From Giesbergeria sp. (GTDB taxonomy: Bacteria > Pseudomonadota > Gammaproteobacteria > Burkholderiales > Burkholderiaceae_C): a stretch of DNA of 64,000 nucleotides. The translations under genes and the position numbers were made by a program. Positions 1 through 9,345 of this stretch are shown here, piece after piece. The stretch covers positions 18,084 to 82,083 of the forward strand of contig NZ_JAQUCA010000012.1 of NCBI RefSeq assembly GCF_028686475.1, read 5' to 3'. How positions within the stretch are numbered: position 1 is the first letter of the stretch; every line of letters begins with the position of its first letter. The notes beneath the pieces were generated by a model. It had not been told where the DNA came from, made no database searches, and saw only the letters and a program-made list of their open reading frames with translations.

Positions 1-1944
1 CACGATGACGAGGGCGTGACGGCCAAGAGCAGCAAGCGGCGCGAACTGGGCGCACACTACACCAGCGAAATCAACATTTTGCGCGTGATTGGCCCGCTGT
101 TTTTGCACGCTTTGCAAGCAGACCTCAAAACTGCACGCGGCAGCAAAGCCCGGCTCAAGGCTTTTTTAGCGCGTTTGCGCGGCCTGCATTTTTTTGACCC
201 AGCCTGTGGCTGTGGCAATTTTTTGGTATTGGCCTACCGCGAAATTCGGCGTTTGGAGTTGGATGCCGTCGAGGCTTTGCTCGAACTAGAGCAACGCCAA
301 CGCACTGTCAGTGGCACCTTGGATGCCAAGGAGTTTGAGCAAATTCAGTGCGATGTCCACCAATGCCACGGTATTGAGATTGAAGCCAGCGCGGCCCACA
401 TTGCCACGGTGGCGCTGTGGTTGACCGACCACCAAGAAAACCTGCGCGCCAGCCAAGCATTGGGCGGCCACTTTAACCGCTTGCCGCTGGTGCGTAAGGC
501 CAACATTGTGCAGGGCAACGCCTTGACGCTGGATTGGGCCGAGGTGCTGCCGCCCACGCAGTGCAGTTATGTGATTGGCAACCCGCCGTTTGTCGGGGCC
601 AAGTTTATGAGCGATGCCCAGCGTGAAGACACGCGCCGGGTGTTGGCCGATGTCAACAATGCTGGTTTGTTGGACTTGGTGGCCGCTTGGTATGTGAAGG
701 CGGCGCGCTATCTGCGCGGCGATAGTTCTGCGGGGAGGGTGCGTTGTGCGTTTGTGTCCACCAACAGCATTACCCAAGGTGAACAGGTGGGGGTGCTTTG
801 GGGCTGGATGTTGGCCCAAGGGATAAAAATCCAATTTGCCCACCGCACCTTCCAATGGAGCAACGATGCCAAGGGCGTGGCCGCTGTGCATTGCGTGATT
901 GTGGGTTTTGGCTTAGAGGAGCGCACGGACAATCTGATTTACCACTACCCGGATATTCGCGGGGAGCCGGTGGCTGTATCGGCACAGAATATCAACCCTT
1001 ATTTGGTGGATGCGCCCGATGTGGTGTTGCCACGCCGTAGCACGCCACTTTGTAACGTGCCCGAGATAGGTATTGGCAACAAGCCGATTGATGGCGGCCA
1101 TTATTTATTTACCACTGAAGAAAAAGAAGCCTTCCTTCAGCAAGAACCTAGCGCGGCCAAATTCTTCCGCCGCTGGCTGGGGGCCGATGAATTTTTGAAC
1201 GGTTACGAACGCTGGTGTCTGTGGCTGGGCCAAGCCAGCCCGAATGAACTACGCCACTTGCCCAAGTGCTTGGAACGCATACAGGCTGTGAAAGCATTGC
1301 GATTGGCGAGCAAAAGTGCGCCCACGCGCAAACTGGCTGAAACTCCAACGCGGTTTCATGTAGAAAACATCCCAGACCAGCCTTATTTGGTACTGCCCGA
1401 GGTGTCGTCGGAGCGCCGGGCCTTCGTGCCCTTCGGATTTGAGCAGCCAGAAACGTTGTGCAGCAATTTGGTCAAAATAGCTGCCGGGGCAACCCTGTAC
1501 CACTTTGGTATTCTGTGCAGCACCATGCACAACGCTTGGATGCGTGCCGTCTGTGGTCGCCTAAAAAGCGATTACCGCTACTCCAAAGACATCGTTTACA
1601 ACAACTTCCCTTGGCCCGATTTGCCAGAAGACACCCCGCAGCAGCCAGCGCCAGCTCCGGTACAAAAACGCCGCCTAGCCATCGCCGCTGCCGCCCAAGC
1701 CGTGCTGGATGCCCGCGCCCAATTTGCAGATAGCACCTTGGCTGACCTGTACGACCCATTAACCATGCCGGTGCAACTAAGCAAAGCCCACCAACAATTA
1801 GACAAAGCCGTCGATGCCGCCTATGGCTACCAAGGCCCACCCGACGATACCGCCCGCGTTGCCTTTTTGTTTGCCCGTTACCAAGCCCTGACAGCAGCCA
1901 CCGCCCCCGTCAGCGCCAGCCGACCCAAACGGCGCAAAGCGTAG
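1..1944 (+). CDS. MmeI-like type IIL restriction-modification enzyme, C-terminal part (truncated by window edge)
   Basis: The reading frame is open to the first base of the window, so the N-terminus, where MmeI-type enzymes carry their nuclease domain, lies outside. What is visible is an adenine-N6 methyltransferase followed by a target-recognition region. Counting from the GTG at 16, an SAM-binding motif DPACGCGNF is at residues 61-69 and the catalytic NPPF motif at 189-192. The segment before it (RRELGAHYTSE) and the late motifs SSERRAF, LYHFGIL, RLKSDYRYS and YNNFPWP are characteristic of the YeeA/MmeI family, in which one polypeptide modifies one strand and cuts nearby. The stop codon TAG lies in the first bases of the inverted repeat that follows. 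A stand-alone methyltransferase cannot be excluded without the missing upstream sequence. Confidence 0.85.
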   Translation, partial: HDDEGVTAKSSKRRELGAHYTSEINILRVIGPLFLHALQADLKTARGSKARLKAFLARLRGLHFFDPACGCGNFLVLAYREIRRLELDAVEALLELEQRQRTVSGTLDAKEFEQIQCDVHQCHGIEIEASAAHIATVALWLTDHQENLRASQALGGHFNRLPLVRKANIVQGNALTLDWAEVLPPTQCSYVIGNPPFVGAKFMSDAQREDTRRVLADVNNAGLLDLVAAWYVKAARYLRGDSSAGRVRCAFVSTNSITQGEQVGVLWGWMLAQGIKIQFAHRTFQWSNDAKGVAAVHCVIVGFGLEERTDNLIYHYPDIRGEPVAVSAQNINPYLVDAPDVVLPRRSTPLCNVPEIGIGNKPIDGGHYLFTTEEKEAFLQQEPSAAKFFRRWLGADEFLNGYERWCLWLGQASPNELRHLPKCLERIQAVKALRLASKSAPTRKLAETPTRFHVENIPDQPYLVLPEVSSERRAFVPFGFEQPETLCSNLVKIAAGATLYHFGILCSTMHNAWMRAVCGRLKSDYRYSKDIVYNNFPWPDLPEDTPQQPAPAPVQKRRLAIAAAAQAVLDARAQFADSTLADLYDPLTMPVQLSKAHQQLDKAVDAAYGYQGPPDDTARVAFLFARYQALTAATAPVSASRPKRRKA

Positions 1945-2083
1945 GTTGGGTTACGCATGTAACCCAACATCCCCCAACCCGAACCACCACCTTATCCCCA
2001 AAGGAGTGATGCAATTGCCGTTTGGTGTTGGGTTAAGCAATGTTGGATTAAGCAATGTTGGGTTGCACGCAACCCAACCTACG
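1940..2083. repeat. Inverted repeat with GTAGGTTGGGTT arms between convergent genes
   Basis: The arm GTAGGTTGGGTT at 1941-1952 is exactly inverted as AACCCAACCTAC at 2071-2082. Each arm also has its own internal hairpin (GTTGGGTTACGCATGTAACCCAAC on the left, TTGGGTTGCACGCAACCCAA on the right). The left arm contributes the TAG stop of the methyltransferase gene and the right arm the TAG stop of the polyphosphate phosphotransferase gene. It may act as a bidirectional terminator. The arm sequence resembles repeated extragenic palindromes seen in many proteobacteria, which is recollection rather than a search result. Confidence 0.75.
2026..2070. repeat. Three tandem 15-bp units inside the inverted repeat
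   Basis: The units TGTTGGGTTAAGCAA (2026-2040), TGTTGGATTAAGCAA (2041-2055) and TGTTGGGTTGCACGC (2056-2070) follow one another without gaps. The last is diverged in its second half and joins the right arm of the surrounding inverted repeat. Confidence 0.7.
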
Positions 2084-3668
2084 AGGCTTTTTTCTCTTTG
2101 CCCTTGTCTTTATCCTTGCCTTTGCTGGTGTGGGCCTCTGGCTTGGTTAATTTTTTCAGGCGCTCTAGGCTGTGTTTGCTGGGTGGGGTTTGCAACTCGG
2201 CCTCTAGGCGTTCGCACAGGGTACGCAAAATTTTGATGCGTGCATACTTTTTGTCGTTGGCCTCTACCAGCGTCCAAGGTGCCGTTCCGGTGCTGGTGCG
2301 GTCCACCATATCGCAGACCGCTTGCTGGTAAGCGTTCCATTGTTCGCGGTTGCGCCAGTCTTCTTGGGTGATTTTGAAACGCTTAAAGGCAATCTCTTCG
2401 CGCTCTTTAAAGCGGCGCAGTTGTTCGTCTTGGCTGATTTGCAACCAAAATTTGACCACGATGGTGCCTGCCTCGGCCAGCTCGTGTTCAAAATCATTGA
2501 TTTCGGTGTAAGCGCGTAGCCAATCGTGTTCGCTGCAAAAGCCCTCCACCCGCTCGACCAACACCCGCCCATACCAAGTGCGGTCAAAAATGGTGACATG
2601 GCCGTGGCGTGGCAGATGCCGCCAAAAACGCCACAGGTGCGGCTGGGCGCGTTCTTCTTCCGTGGGGGCGGCAATCGGTACCACTTGGTACAAACGGGCA
2701 TCCAGGGCGGCACAAACGCGCCGAATGGCTCCGCCCTTGCCCGCAGCATCCGAGCCTTCAAAAGCGCATACCACTGCGCGGTGCTTGAACGCTGGCGCGC
2801 GCGACAACTCCGCCAAACGGCCTTGCCAGTGTGCCAGCTCGTTCTCGTAGTGGTCTTGGGTTAAAGACAGTTGCTGGTTCAGCACCGACAACACGTTGCG
2901 CCCGTCAATATCGGTGCGTACCAAAGGGGCCACGGTGGTGGTCGGCAAGATGGCCGGACGGTCTAGGCGCGCGCGCATCGCTGCCAGCAAAGTTTGACCT
3001 ACGGTTAAAGAGCGGTAGCAATCATCACTGCCATCCACCACCACCCACGGTGCCCAGGGGGTGTTGGTCATACGCAAGAAATGCCCAGCTACTTCTTGTA
3101 GTTTGTCGTGGGTTTTTAGGCGCTCCCAGTGCCATTTGGTGACGCGCCAAGCGGTGTGTGGGTCACTCTCTAGGTCTTTGAGGCGTTTTTTTTGCGCGTC
3201 GCGCGTGAGGTGAAACCAAAATTTGAGGACCAACGCCCCTTCGTTGACCAACATGGCCTCAAAGCGGTTGATTTGGTCGGCGTGGGCATCCACCTCTTGC
3301 AAGGAGATATTGCCCAAAATGCGCTCGCGGATGGTGTCCGAGTACCAAGAACCGGCAAAAATACCCACGCGCCCCTTGGGCGGCAAGGCGTGCCAGTAGC
3401 GCCACATGGGGGGGCGTTCGCGTTCTTCTTCGCTGGGCGGAGAAAAGGCCAGCGTGGACAAAAAGCGCGGGTCCATCCACTCGTACAGCAGGTTGATGGT
3501 CTCGCTTTTACCTGCGCCATCTTGGCCGCTGATGAGCAGCACCACTGGGATTTTTTTGCCCTCGTACAGGTCAATTTGCGCCTCTAGCAAGGCGGCGCGC
3601 AAGGCCGGGACGGCTTTTTTATAGACGGATTTTTTGACCTTGTGGGCAATTTCTGCGGATTCAAACAT
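2079..3668 (-). CDS. pap: Polyphosphate:AMP phosphotransferase, tandem PPK2 domains
   Basis: The 529-residue protein carries two polyphosphate kinase 2 domains in tandem, the arrangement of Pap, which uses polyphosphate to convert AMP to ADP. The first domain has the Walker A-like SGQDGAGKS and the second FEGSDAAGKGG. Each is followed by PPK2 signatures (WRYWHALPP with GSWYSD, then WRFWRHLP with FDRTWYGR). Only the second copy keeps the FDRTWYGR form, which fits the usual division between an active and a degenerate domain. The ATG at 3668 is preferred over upstream in-frame starts because GGAG lies 8 bases before it and the family begins with MFESAE-like sequence. A lysine-rich tail (KGKDKDKGKEKKAS) ends the protein, and its stop codon lies in the neighbouring inverted repeat. 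Confidence 0.93.
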   Translation of the reverse strand: MFESAEIAHKVKKSVYKKAVPALRAALLEAQIDLYEGKKIPVVLLISGQDGAGKSETINLLYEWMDPRFLSTLAFSPPSEEERERPPMWRYWHALPPKGRVGIFAGSWYSDTIRERILGNISLQEVDAHADQINRFEAMLVNEGALVLKFWFHLTRDAQKKRLKDLESDPHTAWRVTKWHWERLKTHDKLQEVAGHFLRMTNTPWAPWVVVDGSDDCYRSLTVGQTLLAAMRARLDRPAILPTTTVAPLVRTDIDGRNVLSVLNQQLSLTQDHYENELAHWQGRLAELSRAPAFKHRAVVCAFEGSDAAGKGGAIRRVCAALDARLYQVVPIAAPTEEERAQPHLWRFWRHLPRHGHVTIFDRTWYGRVLVERVEGFCSEHDWLRAYTEINDFEHELAEAGTIVVKFWLQISQDEQLRRFKEREEIAFKRFKITQEDWRNREQWNAYQQAVCDMVDRTSTGTAPWTLVEANDKKYARIKILRTLCERLEAELQTPPSKHSLERLKKLTKPEAHTSKGKDKDKGKEKKAS

Positions 3669-3770
3669 AGCGGGCCTCCAGCACAGGAAGCAGCCAATAT
3701 AGCCTTTAGCGCGCCATTTGGGCAGAGAGTTTGTGCCGGGCAACATGGTGCTGCTGCCCAGCTGGCCTGC

Positions 3771-5336
3771 CTAGCCTTGGCGCTGGGGCGGCAAGTGGAA
3801 TACGCTCACGGCTTGTAGCAAACTTTGCGCTTGCTGCTCTAAAGATTGGGCGGCCGCTGCGGCCTGCTCCACCAGTGCCGCGTTGGATTGCGTGACCTGG
3901 TCCATCTGCGTCATGGCTTGGTTGATTTGGTCGATGCTGGTGCTTTGGTCTTGGCTGTCGCGGGCAATGTCGCCCATGATGTCGGCCACGCGGCGCACAT
4001 TGACCACAATTTCATCCATCGTGGCCCCGGCGCGCTCGACATGGGTACAGCCTGCCGTGACGTTGTTCACCGAGGCATCAATCAGCCCTTTGATTTCTTT
4101 GGCTGCACTGGCAGCACGGCCCGCCAAGTTCCGCACCTCTGAGGCCACCACGGCAAAGCCGCGCCCTTGCTCGCCCGCACGGGCTGCTTCTACCGCTGCG
4201 TTCAGGGCCAGAATGTTGGTTTGGAAGGCAATGCCATCAATCACGCTGATGATGTCGGCAATTTTGCGCGACGATACATTGATATCGTCCATCGTATGCA
4301 CCACTTGACCCACCACTTCACCGCCTTTGGCCGCCACTTGAGAGGCGGCATCGGCAATTTGGTTGGCTATTTTGCTGTGTTCAAAATTCTGTTTGACGGT
4401 GCTGGTCAGCTCGTGGATGGAGGCCACGGTTTGCTCTAGCGCGCTGGCTTCTTCTTCGGTGCGGGAGGACAAATCAATATTGCCCGCTGCAATTTGCTGG
4501 GTAGCGCTGGCCATGCTCTCGGTGCCCAAGCGCACTTGGGTCACGATGTGAATCAGGCTATCGTCCATGTGGTGCAAGGCGCGCAACAAGTCGGCGGTTT
4601 CATCTTGGCCTTGGGCCTGAATTGGGTTGCCCAAACGCCCCGCAGCCACTTGTTGGGCCACCTGCAACGCCTGTTTGAGTGGTGCCACAATGGAGCGCGT
4701 AATCCACAGCGACAACACCGTGCCCAGCACCAAACCGGCCAAGGCTTGCGCCAGCAGCCACCAGCGCGCACTGCCAATTTCTTCCAAAATGTAACGTCCG
4801 CCATTGTCCACGCGCTGCTTTTCTAGGGCATTGAGCGCACCGACTTTGACTTGCAGCGCATCCAAGGTAGGCAAGGTTTCTGTTTGTAATAACTGTAAAG
4901 CCTTGGCGTGGTCACCGCTTTCTACCAAAGCGCGCACATTGCTAAACGATTGCACATAACGCCCCCGTGCTTCTTGCACTTGGGCCAGCAAATCTTTGCC
5001 TTCGCTGCTGTCAATCAGCCGCTCTAGGGTGGCCAAGGCTTGGTTAATGGCCAAGCGGTTGGCCTCAATTTTTTCTTTGTTGCGCGCCAAAGAGGCATCG
5101 TCAATAAACAGCACCAGCTCCATTGTGTGGCGGGCATTGGCGCGTGTCAGGGCTTCAATCACGCTGCTGGCTTCGGCCTTGACCCATTCTTCATGCACCA
5201 ATTGGTGGTTGGTATCGGCCACCCGATTCATTTGCAAGATGGCAATGGCTGCCATGAGCAACATCATGGCCATCAGCACACCAAAGCCTAGTTTGAGGCG
5301 TACACCAATACGCAAGCGGGCCAGCAAGGCATTCAT
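3771..5336 (-). CDS. Methyl-accepting chemotaxis protein, four-helix-bundle sensor type
   Basis: This 521-residue chemoreceptor has a first membrane helix at about residues 15-32, a periplasmic helical sensor of roughly 150 residues rich in charged and Leu/Ala heptads, a second membrane helix (WWLLAQALAGLVLG) and a HAMP segment starting around ITRSIVAPL. The cytoplasmic hairpin tip reads LALNAAVEAARAGEQGRGFAVVA, the site that contacts CheA and CheW. The signalling domain is of the short Tar-like class, and no C-terminal CheR-docking pentapeptide is visible. The start at 5336 overlaps the TGA of the upstream cobalamin adenosyltransferase gene as ATGA, which suggests translational coupling. The ligand cannot be deduced. 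Confidence 0.93.
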   Translation of the reverse strand: MNALLARLRIGVRLKLGFGVLMAMMLLMAAIAILQMNRVADTNHQLVHEEWVKAEASSVIEALTRANARHTMELVLFIDDASLARNKEKIEANRLAINQALATLERLIDSSEGKDLLAQVQEARGRYVQSFSNVRALVESGDHAKALQLLQTETLPTLDALQVKVGALNALEKQRVDNGGRYILEEIGSARWWLLAQALAGLVLGTVLSLWITRSIVAPLKQALQVAQQVAAGRLGNPIQAQGQDETADLLRALHHMDDSLIHIVTQVRLGTESMASATQQIAAGNIDLSSRTEEEASALEQTVASIHELTSTVKQNFEHSKIANQIADAASQVAAKGGEVVGQVVHTMDDINVSSRKIADIISVIDGIAFQTNILALNAAVEAARAGEQGRGFAVVASEVRNLAGRAASAAKEIKGLIDASVNNVTAGCTHVERAGATMDEIVVNVRRVADIMGDIARDSQDQSTSIDQINQAMTQMDQVTQSNAALVEQAAAAAQSLEQQAQSLLQAVSVFHLPPQRQG

Positions 5337-5908
5337 GGCGTAGCGCTTTCGGTGAGTTGTGCCAAGCGGCTGCTGTGCCAATAGACATCATCGCCCCCAT
5401 CGACATGGTTGAGGGCGCGCGCCAGCACAAACATCAGGTCGGACAGGCGATTAAGGTAGTGGCGCGGCGTGTCGTGCAGAGATTCTTCGTTGCCCAGCGC
5501 TACTACGGCGCGTTCGGCACGGCGGGCTACGGTGCGGCAAATGTGCGCTTGGCAAGCGGCGCGTTTGCCAGCGGGCAAAATAAACTCTAGCAGACGTGGC
5601 AGCATTTCGTTGTAGTTGGCCAGTGCTTGGTCTAGTTGCAGCACCGCCTCGGGTTGGAGCAATTGATAGCCCGGAATCGACAACTCGCCCCCCAAATTGA
5701 ACAATTGGTGTTGCACGTCAATCAGCAACTCGCGCATGTCTTGCGGCAGTGTTTCGCACAGTAGCAAACCAATGTGGGAGTTCAACTCATCCACATCCCC
5801 CAGCGCATGGATACGCAGGCTGTTTTTAGAAACGCGCTGGTTGTTGCCCAAGCCCGTGGTGCCGTTGTCCCCCGTGCGGGTAGCGATGGCGGTTAGACGA
5901 TTGCCCAT
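5333..5908 (-). CDS. Cob(I)alamin adenosyltransferase, PduO type
   Basis: This 191-residue protein transfers the adenosyl group of ATP to cob(I)alamin to make coenzyme B12. It shows the N-terminal family signature TRTGDNGTTGLGNNQRV that binds ATP, followed by GDVDELNSHIGLL. It also has the C-terminal CRTVARRAERAVVAL and YLNRLSDLMFVLAR segments of the trimeric helical fold. The ATG at 5908 places TRTGD at the usual distance from the N-terminus. A purine-rich GAGAGA lies upstream, so the ribosome site is modest. It is the first gene of a two-gene unit with the chemoreceptor downstream, with which it overlaps by four bases; no functional link between the two is evident. Confidence 0.93.
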   Translation of the reverse strand: MGNRLTAIATRTGDNGTTGLGNNQRVSKNSLRIHALGDVDELNSHIGLLLCETLPQDMRELLIDVQHQLFNLGGELSIPGYQLLQPEAVLQLDQALANYNEMLPRLLEFILPAGKRAACQAHICRTVARRAERAVVALGNEESLHDTPRHYLNRLSDLMFVLARALNHVDGGDDVYWHSSRLAQLTESATP

Positions 5909-5960
5909 GATAAATTGTGTCTCTCTGGTCGGTGGTGGCTGGTCTGGCGTTCGGCACGCT

Positions 5961-5992
5961 AAAAAGGCCCAACCCGGCAAGGGTTGCGGCCT
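5961..5992 (-). terminator. Rho-independent terminator after the cytochrome c' gene
   Basis: On the minus strand a stem (AACCC/GGGTT extended by GGCC/GGCC with small mismatches) is followed directly by TTTTT (complement of 5961-5965). It lies downstream of the cytochrome c' gene and just upstream of the adenosyltransferase start, so it separates the two transcripts. Confidence 0.65.
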
Positions 5993-6053
5993 CGGTGGTG
6001 GCCGCTAGAGGCCCCTATTGTCCGGAGATGGGATTAGCGTACAGCCCAAGAGT

Positions 6054-6512
6054 TTATTTGTCCTTAAAGGCGTCATGGCAAGCCTTGCAGGTTTGCGCGG
6101 CGGGGCCAAAAGCGGCCTTGAGTTGGGCCAAATCACCGGTCTTGGAGGCGGCGGCCAGCTTGGTGGTTTCGGTCAGGAACTTCTCGGCGTGTTCCTTAAA
6201 TTTGGCTTGCTCCGTCCAGATTTCGGGCTTGGCCTTGGTGGGCGCACCTTTGTCGGTGCCGGGGCCAAAACCTGCACCGGGCAACTTGGCCAGCATAGCG
6301 ACCAGTTCGGCGTTTTCTTGGGCTACTTTGGCATCAAAGGGGGCTTTGCCATTGGCCATCGCACCAATGCGGCTGAAGTGTTGGCCCAACACAAAAAAGC
6401 TCGATTGGCGGTATTTGATGGCATCTTCGGCCTTGGCAAACTGGGCCGCAGCAGGCAAAGAAGTAACGGCACCGGCAGCAGCCAAGGCCAACAGGGCAAG
6501 GGTTTTTTTCAT
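6054..6512 (-). CDS. Cytochrome c' (class II c-type cytochrome)
   Basis: This is a 152-residue exported cytochrome. Residues 1 to about 23 form a signal peptide (MKKTLALLALAAAGAV... ending at AAAQ). The mature part is helical and the single haem motif CKACH lies at residues 142-146, near the C-terminus, as expected for the cytochrome c'/c-556 four-helix bundle family. Such proteins bind a pentacoordinate haem in the periplasm and are linked to nitric oxide binding or electron transfer. The ATG at 6512 is supported by AAAGGA nine bases upstream and by the signal peptide. It stands alone, with a terminator after it and the divergent maeB promoter region before it. Confidence 0.92.
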   Translation of the reverse strand: MKKTLALLALAAAGAVTSLPAAAQFAKAEDAIKYRQSSFFVLGQHFSRIGAMANGKAPFDAKVAQENAELVAMLAKLPGAGFGPGTDKGAPTKAKPEIWTEQAKFKEHAEKFLTETTKLAAASKTGDLAQLKAAFGPAAQTCKACHDAFKDK

Positions 6513-6749
6513 CGTAAATTCCTTTAGGGGTTCAAACAAAGAGGGCCTCCAGTCTGGCTGGTGACCGACGGTATTAAACCCCGAACTTTTTTATCTTACA
6601 AACCACCCTTGCTATAAGCCCTCTATGGCTGCAATACCAGCAGGTAGCATACACAGGTCTACAATCAGCCTCCCCTTGATAGGAGTCACCGGTGCCTCCT
6701 TGGATGTCCATCAGCGCACCGCTGCTCCACCACCCGTTGGAAAAGCACG

Positions 6750-9059
6750 ATGCCTGAATCCACCTCGGCCAATACGCCCGATAAAAAAGCCCAATTGCGC
6801 CGCGCTGCCTTGGAATACCACGAGTTTCCCAAGCCCGGCAAAATTGCCATTGCTGCCACTAAGCAGATGGTCAACCAGCACGATTTGGCGCTGGCCTACT
6901 CGCCCGGCGTGGCCTCGCCGTGCGAAGAAATCGTTAAAGACCCAGCAGCCGCTTTCAAGTACACCAGCCGGGGTAACTTGGTGGGTGTCGTCACCAATGG
7001 CACGGCGGTGCTGGGCTTGGGCGACATTGGCCCGCTGGCAGGCAAGCCGGTGATGGAGGGCAAAGCGGTACTGTTCAAAAAGTTCTCGGGCATTGATGTG
7101 TTTGACATCGAAATCAACGAAAAAGACCCGGAAAAGCTGGTCGAAATCATTGCCGCGCTAGAGCCTACCTTTGGTGGCATCAACTTAGAAGACATCAAAG
7201 CGCCCGATTGTTTCTATGTTGAGCGCAAACTGCGCGAGCGCATGAAAATTCCGGTCTTTCACGATGATCAGCACGGCACCGCGATTGTGGTGGGCGCGGC
7301 CATCCTGAACGGCCTGAAAGTGGCGGGCAAAGACCCGAAAAAAATCAAGCTGGTCACTTCAGGTGCAGGCGCGGCTGCGTTGGCTTGCTTGGGGCTGCTG
7401 GTCAAATTGGGCATCCCACGTGAGAACATCTGGGTGACGGATTTGGCCGGTGTGGTGTATCAAGGCCGCACCGAACTGATGGACGAAGACAAAATCGTCT
7501 TTGCCCAAAAAACCGAGCAACGTACCCTGAGCGAGGTGATTGAAGGCGCCGATGTGTTCTTGGGCCTGTCTGCTGGTGGCGTACTGAAAAAAGACATGGT
7601 GGCCAAAATGGCCCCCCAGCCGCTAATTTTTGCCTTGGCCAACCCCAACCCCGAAATCCAGCCCGAAGATGTTTGGGCAGTGCGCCAAGATGCCATCATG
7701 GCCACGGGGCGCTCGGACTACCCGAACCAAGTCAACAACGTGCTGTGCTTCCCCTACATCTTCCGGGGAGCCTTGGATTGCGGTGCCACCACCATCACAG
7801 TGGAGATGGAAATTGCCGCCGTCCATGCGATTGCCGAGTTGGCGCAGGCCGAGCAAAGCGAAGTAGTGGCCGCTGCCTATGCGGGCGAGCCGCTGGCCTT
7901 TGGCCCCAATTACCTCATCCCCAAGCCATTTGACCCGCGCTTGATGATGAAAATTGCGCCCGCCGTGGCCCAAGCTGCCGCTGCCAGTGGCGTAGCCCAG
8001 CGCCCGATTGCCGATATGGTGGCCTACGGCGAGCAGCTAGAGAGCTTTGTCTATGCTTCGGGCACCACCATGAAGCCGATTTTTCAAGCGGCCAAAAAAG
8101 CCCAGCGCAAGCGCGTGGCCTACGCCGAGGGCGAAGAAGAGCGCGTACTGCGCGCCGCGCAAATTGTGGTGGACGAACACCTGGCCCGCCCGACCCTGAT
8201 TGGTCGCCCACCCGTGATTGCCCAGCGCATCGAAAAATTTGGCCTGCGCCTCAAGGAAGGCCAAGATTACGATGTGGTGAACGTCGAAAACGACCACCGC
8301 TACCACGACTTCTGGCAAACCTACCACCGCATGACCGAGCGCAAAGGCATCACCGTGCCGATTGCCAAAATTGAGCTGCGCCGTCGCCTGTCGCTAATTG
8401 GGGCCATGCTGTTGCACAAAGGCGAAGTCGATGGCCTGATTTGCGGCACTTGGGGCACCAACCCGATGCACCTGAACTACATTGACCAAGTGATTGGCAA
8501 GCGCGCCGGTTGCAACACCTATGCCTGCATGAATGGCCTGCTGCTGCCCGACCGCCAAGTATTTTTGGTCGATACCCACGTCAACTACGACCCCACCGCC
8601 GAGCAACTGACCGAAATCACCATCATGGCTGCCGAAGAGATGATGCGCTTTGGTATCAAGCCCAAGGTAGCGCTGCTCAGCCACTCTAACTTTGGCTCTA
8701 GCAACCAACCCAGCGCTGTCAAAATGCGCGAGACGCTGGCGCTGCTGCAAGTGCAAGCCCCGTGGTTAGAGGTGGATGGCGAAATGCACGGCGATGTGGC
8801 TTTGGATGGCAAAGCCCGCGCTGCCCTGATGCCCCACAGCAGCTTGTTGGGCGATGCCAACTTGCTGGTGTTGCCCAATATTGATGCGGCCAATATCTCG
8901 TACAACCTGCTCAAAACCGCTGCTGGTGGCAATATTGCCATTGGCCCGGTGCTGCTAGGCGCAGCGCAGCCGGTGCATATTTTGACGGCCAGCGCCACTG
9001 TGCGCCGCATCGTCAATATGACGGCCTTGACCGTGGCCGACGCCAACGTGCAGCGCTAG
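6750..9059 (+). CDS. maeB: NADP-dependent malic enzyme with phosphotransacetylase-like C-terminal domain
   Basis: MaeB decarboxylates malate to pyruvate with NADP+. At 769 residues it has the usual MaeB length. The N-terminal malic domain (to about residue 170) contains [14 protein letters not shown] and [12 protein letters not shown]. The dinucleotide-binding domain follows ([16 protein letters not shown], then [10 protein letters not shown]). From about residue 440 there is a phosphate acetyltransferase-like domain ([31 protein letters not shown]), which in this family is regulatory and binds acetyl-CoA rather than making acetyl phosphate. GGAAAAG lies just upstream of the ATG. Two hairpin terminators follow. 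Malate synthase G is encoded elsewhere in the window, so malate is both made and used by products of this region. Confidence 0.96.
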   Translation: MPESTSANTPDKKAQLRRAALEYHEFPKPGKIAIAATKQMVNQHDLALAYSPGVASPCEEIVKDPAAAFKYTSRGNLVGVVTNGTAVLGLGDIGPLAGKPVMEGKAVLFKKFSGIDVFDIEINEKDPEKLVEIIAALEPTFGGINLEDIKAPDCFYVERKLRERMKIPVFHDDQHGTAIVVGAAILNGLKVAGKDPKKIKLVTSGAGAAALACLGLLVKLGIPRENIWVTDLAGVVYQGRTELMDEDKIVFAQKTEQRTLSEVIEGADVFLGLSAGGVLKKDMVAKMAPQPLIFALANPNPEIQPEDVWAVRQDAIMATGRSDYPNQVNNVLCFPYIFRGALDCGATTITVEMEIAAVHAIAELAQAEQSEVVAAAYAGEPLAFGPNYLIPKPFDPRLMMKIAPAVAQAAAASGVAQRPIADMVAYGEQLESFVYASGTTMKPIFQAAKKAQRKRVAYAEGEEERVLRAAQIVVDEHLARPTLIGRPPVIAQRIEKFGLRLKEGQDYDVVNVENDHRYHDFWQTYHRMTERKGITVPIAKIELRRRLSLIGAMLLHKGEVDGLICGTWGTNPMHLNYIDQVIGKRAGCNTYACMNGLLLPDRQVFLVDTHVNYDPTAEQLTEITIMAAEEMMRFGIKPKVALLSHSNFGSSNQPSAVKMRETLALLQVQAPWLEVDGEMHGDVALDGKARAALMPHSSLLGDANLLVLPNIDAANISYNLLKTAAGGNIAIGPVLLGAAQPVHILTASATVRRIVNMTALTVADANVQR

Positions 9060-9083
9060 TGCAACGCTAAATCCATGCAGCTG

Positions 9084-9109
9084 GGGGCGGTGCGCCGCCC
9101 CATTTTTTT
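9084..9109 (+). terminator. Rho-independent terminator after maeB
   Basis: A perfect 7-bp GC stem (GGGGCGG 9084-9090, CCGCCCC 9095-9101) with a four-base loop is followed by ATTTTTTT. Confidence 0.88.
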
Positions 9110-9116
9110 GCCCTTA

Positions 9117-9152
9117 GGGCCTGCCTAAATATTGGGCAGGCCCTTGCTTTTT
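9117..9152 (+). terminator. Second hairpin terminator downstream of maeB
   Basis: GGGCCTGCC (9117-9125) pairs with GGCAGGCCC (9135-9143), followed by TTGCTTTTT. It lies only eight bases after the first terminator, so maeB ends in a tandem terminator. Between here and the barstar gene at 9346 I see no gene. Confidence 0.8.
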
Positions 9153-9345
9153 AGGGGGGTTTGCGTCACACTAGCGGCTTGATTTTTTCGGGTAAACCCG
9201 TATTTTGAGTGTGTTTTTTTACCCGTTTGTCTGCCAACCCGCCGTCTGCGCGGACTTGGTTTATGTAAGCCATCTTTCCCGACGCCACCCGTTGCAGTGG
9301 GTTGGGGCCTCCCCAGTTTTTGGACTTTAAGAAAGAGAAGCGGAG

